The notes under the pieces: model-generated
Databases searched by the model: none
What the model was told of the DNA's origin: nothing
The model's input: the letters and a program-made list of their open reading frames with translations, nothing else
Translations under genes and position numbers: made by a program
Shown: piece after piece, positions 8,523-16,412 of the stretch
How positions within the stretch are numbered: the stretch's first letter is position 1
Layout: each line of letters starts with the position of its first letter
DNA from: a bacterium
GTDB lineage: Bacteria; Elusimicrobiota; Elusimicrobia; UBA1565; UBA9628
DNA: 46,099 nucleotides
Assembly (NCBI GenBank): GCA_021799485.1
Contig: JAJZAK010000017.1
Span: forward strand, 1-46,099
Reading direction: 5' to 3'

Positions 8523-9882
8523 CAGGCGGGCGGCGGCTTGGGCTCTGGGCTTGGCAGGCGCCCTCTTCTACCTCGGATGCCCTTCCTACCGGTTTAATTT
8601 CGACGGGGTCGCCTGCGCCATCGCGGTCGAGCTGGGAGATTGGAAGCATCTCGTCCACGGGAATCATCTCCTCTACGGCGCGATGGGACGGCTTTTCCTC
8701 GACGCCTGGACGTTCGCGGGATATCACGGCCGCGCCCTTCCGGCGCTCGACGCCATGGATTCCTTATTCGGCGGAGCGGGCCTGGCCGTCTTTTTCTTGG
8801 CTCTCCTCGATTTGGGCTTCGATGGGGCCTTGTCCCTTGCCGCCGCGGCGGGCTTGAGCGTGAGCGCCGCTTATTGGATCTGGAGCCTTGAAGCCCAAGT
8901 CTATGTCCCGGCCGTTTTCTTCCTGCTCCTGGCCTTCCGGGAGCTTCTGAGCGAACGCCCAAGGCCTCTTCTCGCCGCGTCGTGGCACGCTCTCGCGACC
9001 TTGGGACACGCCGGCCACGCCCTCTTCCTGCCGGCCGGCCTCTGGATGCTTTCCCGCTCCTCCGCCGGGAAGAAGGGGGCCGGAATCTACGCCGCGGCTT
9101 GGGCGGCGCTTGTCGGCGCTTGCTATTTCGCGGCGGCCGCGTTCATCGTTCACCCGGACTCCTGGCGCCGTCTGGCGATCTGGCTTCTCGGAAGCGCGGC
9201 CCTGGGCCTCGGCGGAGCCTTCCACTGGCACACCGCGCCCGGCCTTCAGGCCGTCGCCGCCTGGCTTCTGGCCGCACCGAGGGTTTTCTGCGATCCGCTG
9301 GACCAGGCCCGTCCGCCCGGCTGGGGCTTGCTTCTCGGCGCGGCCGCGATCTCTCTCGCGATCTCCGGCGCCTGGAGGCTTGCCCGGGACCGCGCGACGA
9401 AGCCTTGGGAGGGAGCGATCTTTCTATGGCTTGGCTGCTACGCCCTTCTCTACCTTTCCTGGGAGCCGGCGACTCTCGTTTACCGGATTTCGGATTTGCC
9501 GGCTCTGTGGATCTTGATCGCCGTCGGCGCGCGCGCCTTGGGCCGCCCCGCCAAGCCTCTCCTCGCGTCTCTGGCGCTGGGGCTGGGTCTTTTTAACGGG
9601 CTCTTTCTCATCATCCCCTTTGAAAACCCGGCCGCCAACAGGGCCTATCAAGAAGCCCTCGGGATCGCCAAACGGACCCCGGCGGACGCCTGGATCGTCA
9701 CCTCGGGAATCGGCGCCGTCTATCTGCCCTACTTCGCCGGAAGAAAGACGATCGACCGGCGCTACTATGAAGGGAGGCCGGAGGCTTTGCGGGAGCGCGT
9801 CGCGGCCCTTCTCGCCAGGGGAGAGACCGTTTACTGGGATTCTACGGCCAAAGACCCCAAGGAACCAAGTAGAAAAAATTGA
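8509..9882 (+). CDS. Polytopic membrane protein, possible GT-C family partner
   Basis: A 457-residue membrane protein with about ten to twelve predicted helices and a C-terminal soluble stretch (about 375-457) containing a DAWIVTSGIGAVYLPYFAG segment. The early loop FNFDGVACAIAVELGDW lies where GT-C enzymes keep an acidic residue, and HGNHLLYGAMGRLF resembles the glycosyltransferase/DUF2723 class of membrane enzymes. The family assignment is tentative. It starts 14 nt inside the preceding membrane-protein gene in another frame. Its 3' end overlaps the prepilin peptidase gene tail-to-tail by 41 nt, with no terminator between them. Tandem arrangement with a similar protein suggests a glycan-assembly pair. 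Adjacency to pilus genes raises, but does not show, a role in surface or pilin glycosylation. Confidence 0.55.
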   Translation: MSRSDRRAAAWALGLAGALFYLGCPSYRFNFDGVACAIAVELGDWKHLVHGNHLLYGAMGRLFLDAWTFAGYHGRALPALDAMDSLFGGAGLAVFFLALLDLGFDGALSLAAAAGLSVSAAYWIWSLEAQVYVPAVFFLLLAFRELLSERPRPLLAASWHALATLGHAGHALFLPAGLWMLSRSSAGKKGAGIYAAAWAALVGACYFAAAAFIVHPDSWRRLAIWLLGSAALGLGGAFHWHTAPGLQAVAAWLLAAPRVFCDPLDQARPPGWGLLLGAAAISLAISGAWRLARDRATKPWEGAIFLWLGCYALLYLSWEPATLVYRISDLPALWILIAVGARALGRPAKPLLASLALGLGLFNGLFLIIPFENPAANRAYQEALGIAKRTPADAWIVTSGIGAVYLPYFAGRKTIDRRYYEGRPEALRERVAALLARGETVYWDSTAKDPKEPSRKN

Positions 9883-10618
9883 AGATCGCCCCGGCGCTAA
9901 GAAAAGGCCCGAAGGGGATGGCGCCCCGGCGATCGATCAGGCGCCTGCGGATCAGCCACATTCCGTAGAGCGCCCCCCAGAAAGACCCGATGAAAAGGGC
10001 GTCGAACGCTCCCAAAGCCCCCCCCCAAGCCCCGATCGCCGCCAGAAGCTTGACGTCGCCGCCGCCCATGGCTTCCTTTTTGAATATTCTCTCGCCGATG
10101 GCCGCCACGGCCCAACCCGCCAGGAACCCGAAGAAGGCGCCCCAGAGGCTCCAGAGGACGGCTAGGTACCAAGGCGCCGAAGCCGCGCGCAAGAAGGGGT
10201 TGACGGGCGAGACGAGGAGCCCCAGAAGGAGAAGAGCCAAGGAAATCTCGTCGGGGATGATGCGGTGTTCCGCGTCGATGCAGGCGACGGCGATAAAAAG
10301 CCCGGCGGCCGCGCAGACGGCGCCCATCCAGAGAGGGGATTTCGGCCAGCGGCTCCAAAGGGCGGCGAAGAGAACGGCCGTCGCCGATTCGACCAGGGGA
10401 TAGCGCGCCGATATGGAGCCCGAGCAACGCCGGCAACGGCCGCGCAACCACAGCCAGCTCACGATGGGCACGTTGTCGTAAAACGCCAAGGGATTAAGAC
10501 AGAGGGGACAGCGGGAGCCTGGAGCGACGATCGACTCCTCGCGGGGAAGGCGCCAGATCAGAACGTTAAGGAAGCTTCCGTAAAGAGAGCCTAGGATGAA
10601 GCTCGCTAGAAGGGCCAT
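9842..10618 (-). CDS. pilD: Prepilin peptidase / N-methyltransferase
   Basis: Inner-membrane aspartic protease that removes the short leader of type IV pilins and methylates the new N-terminal residue. The 258-residue protein has the N-terminal cytoplasmic domain with two CxxC pairs (CPLCLNPL and CRRCSG), as in methyltransferase-competent enzymes. The two catalytic aspartates are in the conserved IDAEHRIIPDE and GGGDVKLLA motifs, among about seven or eight membrane helices. It lies directly downstream of the pilin gene on the same strand, with a strong hairpin between the two, so most transcripts of the abundant pilin probably end before it. Its 3' end is antisense to the end of the upstream membrane-protein gene. 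Identification is firm. Confidence 0.95.
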   Translation of the reverse strand: MALLASFILGSLYGSFLNVLIWRLPREESIVAPGSRCPLCLNPLAFYDNVPIVSWLWLRGRCRRCSGSISARYPLVESATAVLFAALWSRWPKSPLWMGAVCAAAGLFIAVACIDAEHRIIPDEISLALLLLGLLVSPVNPFLRAASAPWYLAVLWSLWGAFFGFLAGWAVAAIGERIFKKEAMGGGDVKLLAAIGAWGGALGAFDALFIGSFWGALYGMWLIRRRLIDRRGAIPFGPFLSAGAIFNFFYLVPWGLWP

Positions 10619-10630
10619 CTGAAATTCAAC

Positions 10631-10657
10631 GGGGGGGCCGCCTTACGCGGCCCCCCC
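10631..10657 (-). terminator. Hairpin terminator after the pilin gene
   Basis: GGGGGGGCCGC (10631-10641) and GCGGCCCCCCC (10647-10657) form an 11-bp perfect stem with a 5-nt loop, 29 nt downstream of the pilin stop. On the minus strand it is followed by GTTGAATTTC, only a modest T tract, so termination may be partial. This would separate high pilin expression from low pilD expression. Confidence 0.7.
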
Positions 10658-10686
10658 GCCTTGCGAACGCTCCTGCAAAGAACGTC

Positions 10687-11139
10687 TTAGTACAACGTCC
10701 AGACGCTGCCCTTCGTGTCCGTATGCGTGCAACCCACCCACACCGTGCCGTAGTTGGCGTCGGCGGAGTTGTTGTCGTAGACCCACCCGCCCGGGTCGAC
10801 GGACCAACTCCCGGTTGCCTGGTCGTTTTCGCCGATGCTCGCGGGATGGTAATTCGCAGGGTTCGACGCCGGTATCTGCGACATGTACTTCCCGTTGACC
10901 GTCAACGACACCATCTGGGACGGATAGACCCCTTCCAGGTCTCCGTAGTAGATGCTCAACGCCGACCGCAGGCCGGCGAGATTGCCCTTCGTGGCCCCTT
11001 CCTGGGACTGCCTGATGAGCGTTCCGAACTTCGGGATGGCGACGGCCGCCAGGATACCAATGATGGCAACCACGATCATCAACTCGATGAGCGTGAAACC
11101 CGAAGCGCTCGAACCGCTCTTGTTCATCCTTGACTTCAT
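10687..11139 (-). CDS. pilA: Type IV pilin (major-pilin-like, type IVa)
   Basis: Structural subunit of a type IV pilus or related pseudopilus. The 150-residue precursor has a 14-residue positively charged leader ending in Gly (SGSSASG), followed by [20 protein letters not shown]. The Phe at +1, Glu at +5 and hydrophobic helix define a PilD substrate. The C-terminal globular part (about residues 45-150) is rich in Asn, Tyr and Trp and ends VWTLY, with a single Cys. Start chosen at ATG 11139, with AAGGGGGTG about 6 nt upstream on the minus strand; upstream in-frame codons give no leader. A strong promoter lies about 90 bp upstream, and a hairpin terminator follows. The size and sequence resemble small pilins common in uncultivated diderm lineages. 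Whether it is the main fibre subunit or a minor pseudopilin cannot be told. Confidence 0.93.
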   Translation of the reverse strand: MKSRMNKSGSSASGFTLIELMIVVAIIGILAAVAIPKFGTLIRQSQEGATKGNLAGLRSALSIYYGDLEGVYPSQMVSLTVNGKYMSQIPASNPANYHPASIGENDQATGSWSVDPGGWVYDNNSADANYGTVWVGCTHTDTKGSVWTLY

Positions 11140-11230
11140 GCTAGTACACCCCCTTTCAGCTGGAATGACGTTATTCAAGGGGAAATGACTCGATCTCCAG
11201 CATAGCCGGCGACCAGCATGAGCCTCGTGC

Positions 11231-11260
11231 AATATATCCTTAAAACGTCCCTTATGTCAA
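11231..11260 (-). promoter_or_regulatory. Promoter for the pilin gene
   Basis: On the minus strand TTGACA (11255-11260) and TATATT (11231-11236) are spaced by 18 bp, a near-consensus sigma70 promoter. Transcription would start near 11224, giving a leader of about 85 nt before the pilin ATG. It lies just after the lspA stop codon, so pilin is uncoupled from the ileS-lspA unit. Confidence 0.7.
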
Positions 11261-11266
11261 TAAAAA

Positions 11267-11725
11267 TTAAGCCGAAGTCGCGGTGCGGCCCAGGCCCCAG
11301 GCCATGCACGCCGCGCCGACGGTGATCGAAGAATCGGCGACGTTGAAAACGGGCCAGACCCTGAAATCGAGAAAGTCGATCACGTGGCCGTAGACGATCC
11401 GGTCGTAGAGATTGCCCGCGGCGCCGGCGGCGACGGCGAGCAGCCCCCATCGAACCCAGGGGCTCCCGGAGCCCCACTTCCGCCGAAGATAAAAGACGCC
11501 GGCCAGAAGCGCCGCCGTCAGGACGATGAAAAAACCGTTGCGGCTCCGGCCCATCCCGAAGGCGGCCCCCGTGTTCTCCACGTACGTCAAGTGGAAAAAG
11601 GGCAGGAGCGGAATCTCGGAAACGGGCTTCAAGCGCTCGATCGCCCAAATCTTCGTGAGGCGGTCCAAGGAAAATATCCCCACGAACGCCCCGGGCGCCG
11701 CGAGCGAGGACAACGCTTTTCTCAC
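11267..11725 (-). CDS. lspA: Lipoprotein signal peptidase (signal peptidase II)
   Basis: Inner-membrane aspartic protease that removes signal peptides from lipid-modified prolipoproteins. The 152-residue protein has four hydrophobic helices and the family motifs VENTGAAFG, GNLYDRIVYGHVIDF and FNVADSSI; the last two hold the catalytic Asp pair. The start is GTG, overlapping the ileS stop as GTGA, consistent with the common ileS-lspA gene order and translational coupling. Likely clients in this window are the DUF4384 protein and the parvulin with a lipobox near 41062. Its end is followed immediately by the pilin promoter. Confidence 0.96.
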   Translation of the reverse strand: MRKALSSLAAPGAFVGIFSLDRLTKIWAIERLKPVSEIPLLPFFHLTYVENTGAAFGMGRSRNGFFIVLTAALLAGVFYLRRKWGSGSPWVRWGLLAVAAGAAGNLYDRIVYGHVIDFLDFRVWPVFNVADSSITVGAACMAWGLGRTATSA

Positions 11726-14571
11726 GCGGACGCGACGGCCGTGGCGCAGCGGCCGCAGATGTCCTCATGCCGGGGATCGCTTCCGACGTCCTTTTGATAT
11801 CTCCAGCAACGGGCGCATTTGCGGCCATCGGCCTTCAGGATCTCCACTTCGAGCGCCCCCGTTCCGCCCTGGAGCCGCGCCTCGGAGACGATGAACATCT
11901 CCGCCCAATCGAGCGCCTCTCCCTCGAGAGCCCGGGGCGGAACGTTTCGAAGAACGATCTTCGCTTCGAGCGATCCTCCCAGGACGCCCCCGCTGCGCGC
12001 CTCCTCCAAGGCCTTATGCGCCGCCGCGCGCAGTTCGAAAATTTTTTCCCAACGCTCTCGGGACGGCGGCTCGGTGGGCTGGCGGGAGGGCGCCTCGGCC
12101 GCGCCTTCCCGCCTTGCCGGCAGGCAGGCCAGGGCGGCGCGTTCGCCCCACCCCCACTCGCGGGGCTTGTGCCCCCAGGCCTCCTCCGCGGTGAAGGGCA
12201 GGATCGGGGAGAGGAGCGGCAGGAGGGAGCGCAGAATCTCGGCGAGCGTCCGCTGGGCGGCGCGCCTTAAAGGATGATTCCTGGGATACGTATAGAGCCG
12301 ATCCTTGAGCACGTCGAAATAGAAGGCCGAGAGATCGAAGGCGCAGAAATCGACCAGGCGGCGCGCGGCCGACCGGAAGCCGAAATTCCGGTAATCCTCC
12401 AGGACCCGCTCTTCCAGCTCGCCGAGCCTCGCGAGCACGTAATTCTCCATCTCCGGCAGGCCCGCCGCGGGCTCTCCCGCCGCGTCCGGGACATAATCAT
12501 GAAGATTTCCGAGGAGATAGCGCAGCGTATTGCGGACGCGGCGATAGGCGTCCACGACCCCCTTGAGAAGGTTCGCGGAGAGACGGACATCGTCCGACCA
12601 GTCGGAGAGGGCGACCCACAATCTCAGGACGTCGGCGCCGTACTGAGAGATGACCTCCTGGGGCGACACGACGTTTCCCAGGGACTTGTGCATCGCGCGG
12701 CCGTTCTCGTCAAGGACGAAGCCGTGGGTGAGGACCGCCCGGTAAGGCGGGGTCCCGTTGATCGCGCAGGAGGATAAAAGCGAGCTTTGAAACCAGCCTC
12801 GATGCTGGTCCGACCCCTCGAGGTAAAGGTCGCAGGGAAGCCCCCCGCCGGCGAGAACCGAGAGCCATGAGACCCCGGAATCGAGCCAGACGTCCAGGAT
12901 ATCCGTCTCCCGGCGGAAGCGTCTTTCCCCGCAGGAGGGGCACGATGTTCCTCGCGGCAAAAAATCCCAATCCTCGGGAGTGACTTCCGCCCCGCGATGG
13001 GCAAACCAGAAATCCGAGCCGTCCCTCGCCACCTTCTCCTCGACGGCCTTAAGGACTCCGTCGTCTTTCAGCCACGTCCCGCAGGCCGCGCAATAGAGGA
13101 TGGGGATCGGCGTCCCCCAGAGCCGCTGGCGCGAGAGGCACCAATCGGGACGGGAGCCCACCATGCTGGCGATCCTCGCGCGGCTCGCGGCGGGGACCCA
13201 GCGGACCTTGTCGATCTCCGCGAGGACCCGCCCGCGAAGATCCTTTTTTTCAACGCTCATGAACCACTGCTCGGAGGCGCGGAAGATGACGGGGTTCTTG
13301 CAGCGCCAGCAGTGGGGATAGCTGTGCGAGATCTCCTCGCGGGCCAAGAGCAGGCCGCGCGCGGTCAAATCCGCGGCGACGGCCTCGTTGCCCTCGGGAA
13401 AGACGCGCAGGCCGCGCAAGAATTCGGGCGCCGCTTCCGCGAATCTGCCGGAGGCGTCCACGGGACAGAGGGTCTTGGGGTCGTCGTTGAGCCCCCAACT
13501 CAAGCCCGTTTGGAAATCGTCCGCCCCGTGCCCCGGCGCCGTATGGACCAATCCCGTCCCATCTTCCACCGTGACGTATTCGGCCGGGACGACCTTGCCC
13601 ATGCGCTGTCCGTCGCTCGCGAAGGGGCGGCGATACTCATGGGATTGGTTCGGCTGAAGGCCCCCGCCGCTTAATTCCAGGCCCGACCACGCGCCTCCCA
13701 GCCGCGACGCGCCGATGATCTTGGCGACCTCGTCGGCTTTTTTCTCGGCGACGACGAACCGGCGGCTCCCTTGGCCCAACAGGGTGTATCGCAGGTCCGG
13801 ATGGACCGCGACTCCGCGGTTGGCGGGCAGCGTCCAGGGCGTCGTGGTCCAGATCAGGAGCTCCGCGCCTTCGAGCCCCCGCGGCGCCCTCGCGAAGGGA
13901 AAAGCGACATAAACAGAGGGAGAGCGCTTCTCCTTATATTCCACTTCCGCCTCGGCGAGCGCCGTCTCGCAATGGACGCACCATAAAACCGGCTTCAAGC
14001 CGCGATAGACAAATCCCTTCTCCAGAAGCAGCCTGAAAGCGCGCAATGTCGCGGACTCGTAGTCCCGGGACATCGTCTTATAGGGATTCTCCCAATCGCC
14101 CAGGACTCCAAGGCGCTTGAAGTCCTCCCCTTGAAGAGAGATCCAGCGCTCGGCGAAATCGGCGGCCTCGTGGCGGAATTGGACGACATCCGTGATGCCG
14201 CGAGGGCCCGATTTCTTTTCCTTTAAAAGCGCCGTCTCGATCGGCAGGCCGTGGCAGTCCCATCCAGGCCGGTAAGAGATTTTGTGGCCCATCAGCGCCC
14301 GAGAACGGATCACCATGTCCTTCAAGATTTTGTTGAGGGCGTGGCCGATATGGATCGCGCCGTTGGCGTAGGGCGGTCCGTCGTGGAGGACGAAAGCGGT
14401 CTTGCCGTCGCGGCCCTTGGAAAGCTTCTCGTAAAGCCCGCCCCATTGCCCGAGCATCTCGGGCTCCCGCTTGGGCAACTCCCCCTTTAAGGGAAACGGC
14501 GTCTGGGGGAGGTTAAGCGTCGCCGCATAATCGCCCTTCGAAGCCGCGGTTTCGGGATGAGCTCTAACCAT
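11722..14571 (-). CDS. ileS: Isoleucine-tRNA ligase
   Basis: Class I aminoacyl-tRNA synthetase charging tRNA-Ile in the cytoplasm. The 949 residues contain the HIGH motif as HIGHALNK near residue 75, a CP1 editing domain (GLVHTAPGHGADDF), and the KMSKS-type motif in the variant AMHKSLGN. A tRNA-binding anticodon domain follows, and a C-terminal zinc finger KCARCWRY...CGRC lies close to the end. Two further Cys pairs (YCAACG, CPSCG) lie in the catalytic insertion. The MHKS form of the lysine loop is seen in other bacterial IleRS and keeps the catalytic second lysine. The ATG start lies 8 nt inside the upstream acyl-CoA dehydrogenase gene, and the stop overlaps lspA. Confidence 0.97.
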   Translation of the reverse strand: MVRAHPETAASKGDYAATLNLPQTPFPLKGELPKREPEMLGQWGGLYEKLSKGRDGKTAFVLHDGPPYANGAIHIGHALNKILKDMVIRSRALMGHKISYRPGWDCHGLPIETALLKEKKSGPRGITDVVQFRHEAADFAERWISLQGEDFKRLGVLGDWENPYKTMSRDYESATLRAFRLLLEKGFVYRGLKPVLWCVHCETALAEAEVEYKEKRSPSVYVAFPFARAPRGLEGAELLIWTTTPWTLPANRGVAVHPDLRYTLLGQGSRRFVVAEKKADEVAKIIGASRLGGAWSGLELSGGGLQPNQSHEYRRPFASDGQRMGKVVPAEYVTVEDGTGLVHTAPGHGADDFQTGLSWGLNDDPKTLCPVDASGRFAEAAPEFLRGLRVFPEGNEAVAADLTARGLLLAREEISHSYPHCWRCKNPVIFRASEQWFMSVEKKDLRGRVLAEIDKVRWVPAASRARIASMVGSRPDWCLSRQRLWGTPIPILYCAACGTWLKDDGVLKAVEEKVARDGSDFWFAHRGAEVTPEDWDFLPRGTSCPSCGERRFRRETDILDVWLDSGVSWLSVLAGGGLPCDLYLEGSDQHRGWFQSSLLSSCAINGTPPYRAVLTHGFVLDENGRAMHKSLGNVVSPQEVISQYGADVLRLWVALSDWSDDVRLSANLLKGVVDAYRRVRNTLRYLLGNLHDYVPDAAGEPAAGLPEMENYVLARLGELEERVLEDYRNFGFRSAARRLVDFCAFDLSAFYFDVLKDRLYTYPRNHPLRRAAQRTLAEILRSLLPLLSPILPFTAEEAWGHKPREWGWGERAALACLPARREGAAEAPSRQPTEPPSRERWEKIFELRAAAHKALEEARSGGVLGGSLEAKIVLRNVPPRALEGEALDWAEMFIVSEARLQGGTGALEVEILKADGRKCARCWRYQKDVGSDPRHEDICGRCATAVASA

Positions 14572-15712
14572 TCAGCAATTGCCGGCCGATAACGAGCTGC
14601 TGAATCTGGCTTGAGCCTTCGCCGATCTGGTAGAGCTTGGCGTCGCGGAAATACCGCTGGGCGGGAGAATCGAGCGACCCCCCCTCGGGGCCGATGAGAT
14701 CGACGATCTCGGTCGAGGCCCTCATGGCGAGATCGCCGCTGATAAGCTTCGCCATCGACGCCTCGCGGGCGAAAGGCTTTCCCGAATCCAAAAGCCATGC
14801 CGCGCGATGAGTCAGCAGCCTCGCGGCGTCGATTTCCGCCGCGATCTGCGCCAACGTCTTCTGCGCGTAGGTGAGCCCCGGCGAGGGGATGTCGAGGCCA
14901 TAGTCCGCGGGACGGGACTTGACGCGGCGGATTCCCTCCTCGAGGGCGGCCCGGGCGATGCCGACGGACACGGCCGCGATCGCGACCCGTCCGGCGTCAA
15001 GGACGCGCATCGCGTCCTTGAAGGCGCCGCCAACCTGGCCCACCACGTTCTCGGCCGGAAGCCGCATCTGGTGAAGGTGGAGCTGGGCCGTATCGGAGGC
15101 CCGGATGCCCATTTTCTTCTCGATTTTGCCGACGCCGAGCCCGGGGACGCCTTTCTCGGCCACGAAGGCGGTGAGCCGAGGCTTGCCGTCTCCATCCGTC
15201 CGCGCGAAGATGACGTAAATCCCGGCCACGGAGCCCTGCGTCGTGAACGTCTTCGAGCCGTTGAGAATCCAGCCTCCGCCGCCCAACGCGGCCTGAGTCT
15301 TGATCGAAGCGGCGTCCGAGCCCGCGCCCGGCTCGGTCAAGGCCCAGGCGCCCAGGACCGCGCCGGAGGCGAGCCGCGGCAGGTAGCGCCTTTTTTGATC
15401 CTCGTTGCCGTGCAGAAAGAGATGGTTGGCGCAAAGACCATTATGCGACTCGACCGTCAAGGCGAGCGCCGCATCCGCCCGCCCCAGCTCTTCAAGGACG
15501 AGGCAGAGGCTCAAGACGTCGAGGCCCATGCCGCCGTAATCGCGCGGAAGGACGATCCCAAAGAGGCCCTCTCGAGCGAGCTTCTTCGCGAGATCCCAGG
15601 GGAACGCCTCTTTGCGGTCGTTCTCCTGCGCCCGGGGGATGATCTCCCCCTCGCAAAAATCCCGAATGCGCTTTTGGAGTTTGAGGCGCTCCGGCCCAAG
15701 ATCGAATTCCAT
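14564..15712 (-). CDS. Acyl-CoA dehydrogenase
   Basis: FAD-dependent enzyme introducing the alpha-beta double bond in an acyl-CoA thioester, passing electrons to electron-transfer flavoprotein. The 382-residue length is standard. Visible features are the N-terminal helical domain, ALTEPGAGSDAAS (FAD/substrate loop), LNGSKTFTTQG, and the C-terminal QIGEGSSQIQQLVIGRQLL, in which the Glu of the EGSS segment matches the catalytic base of medium/short-chain members. Substrate chain length (butyryl, isovaleryl, glutaryl or other) cannot be read. It is the first gene of the minus-strand acd-ileS-lspA run. A thiolase lies 10 kb away on the other strand, but no enoyl-CoA hydratase or hydroxyacyl-CoA dehydrogenase is visible. 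Confidence 0.92.
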   Translation of the reverse strand: MEFDLGPERLKLQKRIRDFCEGEIIPRAQENDRKEAFPWDLAKKLAREGLFGIVLPRDYGGMGLDVLSLCLVLEELGRADAALALTVESHNGLCANHLFLHGNEDQKRRYLPRLASGAVLGAWALTEPGAGSDAASIKTQAALGGGGWILNGSKTFTTQGSVAGIYVIFARTDGDGKPRLTAFVAEKGVPGLGVGKIEKKMGIRASDTAQLHLHQMRLPAENVVGQVGGAFKDAMRVLDAGRVAIAAVSVGIARAALEEGIRRVKSRPADYGLDIPSPGLTYAQKTLAQIAAEIDAARLLTHRAAWLLDSGKPFAREASMAKLISGDLAMRASTEIVDLIGPEGGSLDSPAQRYFRDAKLYQIGEGSSQIQQLVIGRQLLNG

Positions 15713-15785
15713 GGCTCGATCATCTTAGAAAATGGAAAGCCCGGATGCTAGAAGACGCGGGAAAAGGCCCCGGCGGCATTGATTT

Positions 15786-15857
15786 TGATCATTGATCCAT
15801 ATCAACTCAATTAATTGACCATGATCATAGGTCCGCGCCGGCCGTCCGCGATATACT
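15786..15857 (+). promoter_or_regulatory. AT-rich control region upstream of the HILP protein
   Basis: This is the longest AT-rich stretch in the middle of the window, between two divergent genes. It contains two TGATCA palindromes (15786-15791 and 15822-15827), an AATTAATT palindrome and a good -10 box TATACT (15852-15857), about 35 nt before the start of the downstream gene. A TTGACC at 15815 is too far (31 bp) to be its -35, so the promoter may need an activator. No known operator is recognised. Confidence 0.35.
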
Positions 15858-15891
15858 AAAGCCGTCGAAGATGGAACAAGGAGAACAAGCC

Positions 15892-16350
15892 ATGAACACT
15901 CAGACGATCAAGACCCCCTTCGCCGCCCGACTGGCCCTCGTCGCAGCCGCCATCACCGTTTTCTCGGCGGGCGCCTTCGCCGGAGCCTTCGACGAACTCG
16001 CCACGCTGGCCCAGGCGGGCCAGACCGTCTCCGCCGGCTACTTCGAGGGTTCCAAGGCCGCCCAGGCCCCCGACATCATCATGGCCCCGAAGAACATCCT
16101 GACTTCCCACAAGGGCCTTGACGCCACCCTTCCGATGACGCCTCCGCCCAGCGTCCTTCCCGGCAAGAAAGCGCAGAATCTCTACAACGCCGCCGACCCG
16201 GTTCACATCCTTCCCAGCGGGCCGATGCACATCCTTCCGTATAAGCCGGTCAAGCGCTCCAAGAAGACGGCCCGCCACATCCTTCCCTGGGGCGAGGCCA
16301 CTCCAGTTCCCGGCTTCGCGGTCGGCGCCGGGAAACTCAAGAAAGCTTAA
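15892..16350 (+). CDS. Small secreted protein with HILP octapeptide repeats, function unknown
   Basis: I do not recognise this family. The 152-residue protein has a clear Sec signal peptide (Ala/Val-rich core ending near AGAFAGA, about residues 10-30), so the mature form of about 122 residues is exported. The mature part has little predicted regular structure, is rich in Pro, Lys and Ala, lacks Cys, and carries three HILP tetrapeptides near the C-terminus at an eight-residue period. Start chosen at ATG 15892 because AAGGAG lies 8 nt upstream; an ATG at 15871 in frame lacks a ribosome site and would lengthen the n-region. It stands alone, divergent from the acyl-CoA dehydrogenase, with its own AT-rich upstream region. 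A structural, metal-binding or peptide-precursor role would all fit; none is shown. Confidence 0.75.
   Translation: MNTQTIKTPFAARLALVAAAITVFSAGAFAGAFDELATLAQAGQTVSAGYFEGSKAAQAPDIIMAPKNILTSHKGLDATLPMTPPPSVLPGKKAQNLYNAADPVHILPSGPMHILPYKPVKRSKKTARHILPWGEATPVPGFAVGAGKLKKA
16204..16286 (+). repeat. Three in-frame CACATCCTTCC repeats at 24-nt period
   Basis: The 11-mer CACATCCTTCC occurs identically at 16204-16214, 16228-16238 and 16276-16286. The offsets are 24 and 48 nt, so the copies sit on an 8-codon grid with one degenerate unit between copies two and three. Each encodes H-I-L-P. Exact base identity, not just amino acid identity, suggests recent duplication of a 24-bp unit. Confidence 0.8.
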
Positions 16351-16412
16351 GACGTCGGGACCGAGACGTCCCTGGGAGCGGCGGCATTCGTTTTTGCTTT
16401 AATGACGCCATC

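Noticed and set aside
12600-12760. IleRS KMSKS motif read as AMHKSLGN, thought to be defective
   Set aside because: The second lysine and the S-L-G-N continuation are intact, and MHKS variants are known in other bacterial IleRS, so this is ordinary variation.
15815-15857. TTGACC with TATACT as a promoter pair
   Set aside because: Spacing is 31 bp, far outside the 16-19 bp usable by sigma70. The -10 alone is kept as a low-confidence regulatory region.
16351-16395. GACGTC direct repeat and a GGGAC/GTCCC stem after the HILP gene as a terminator
   Set aside because: The stem is only 5 bp and the following T run (CGTTTTTGC) is over 20 nt away.
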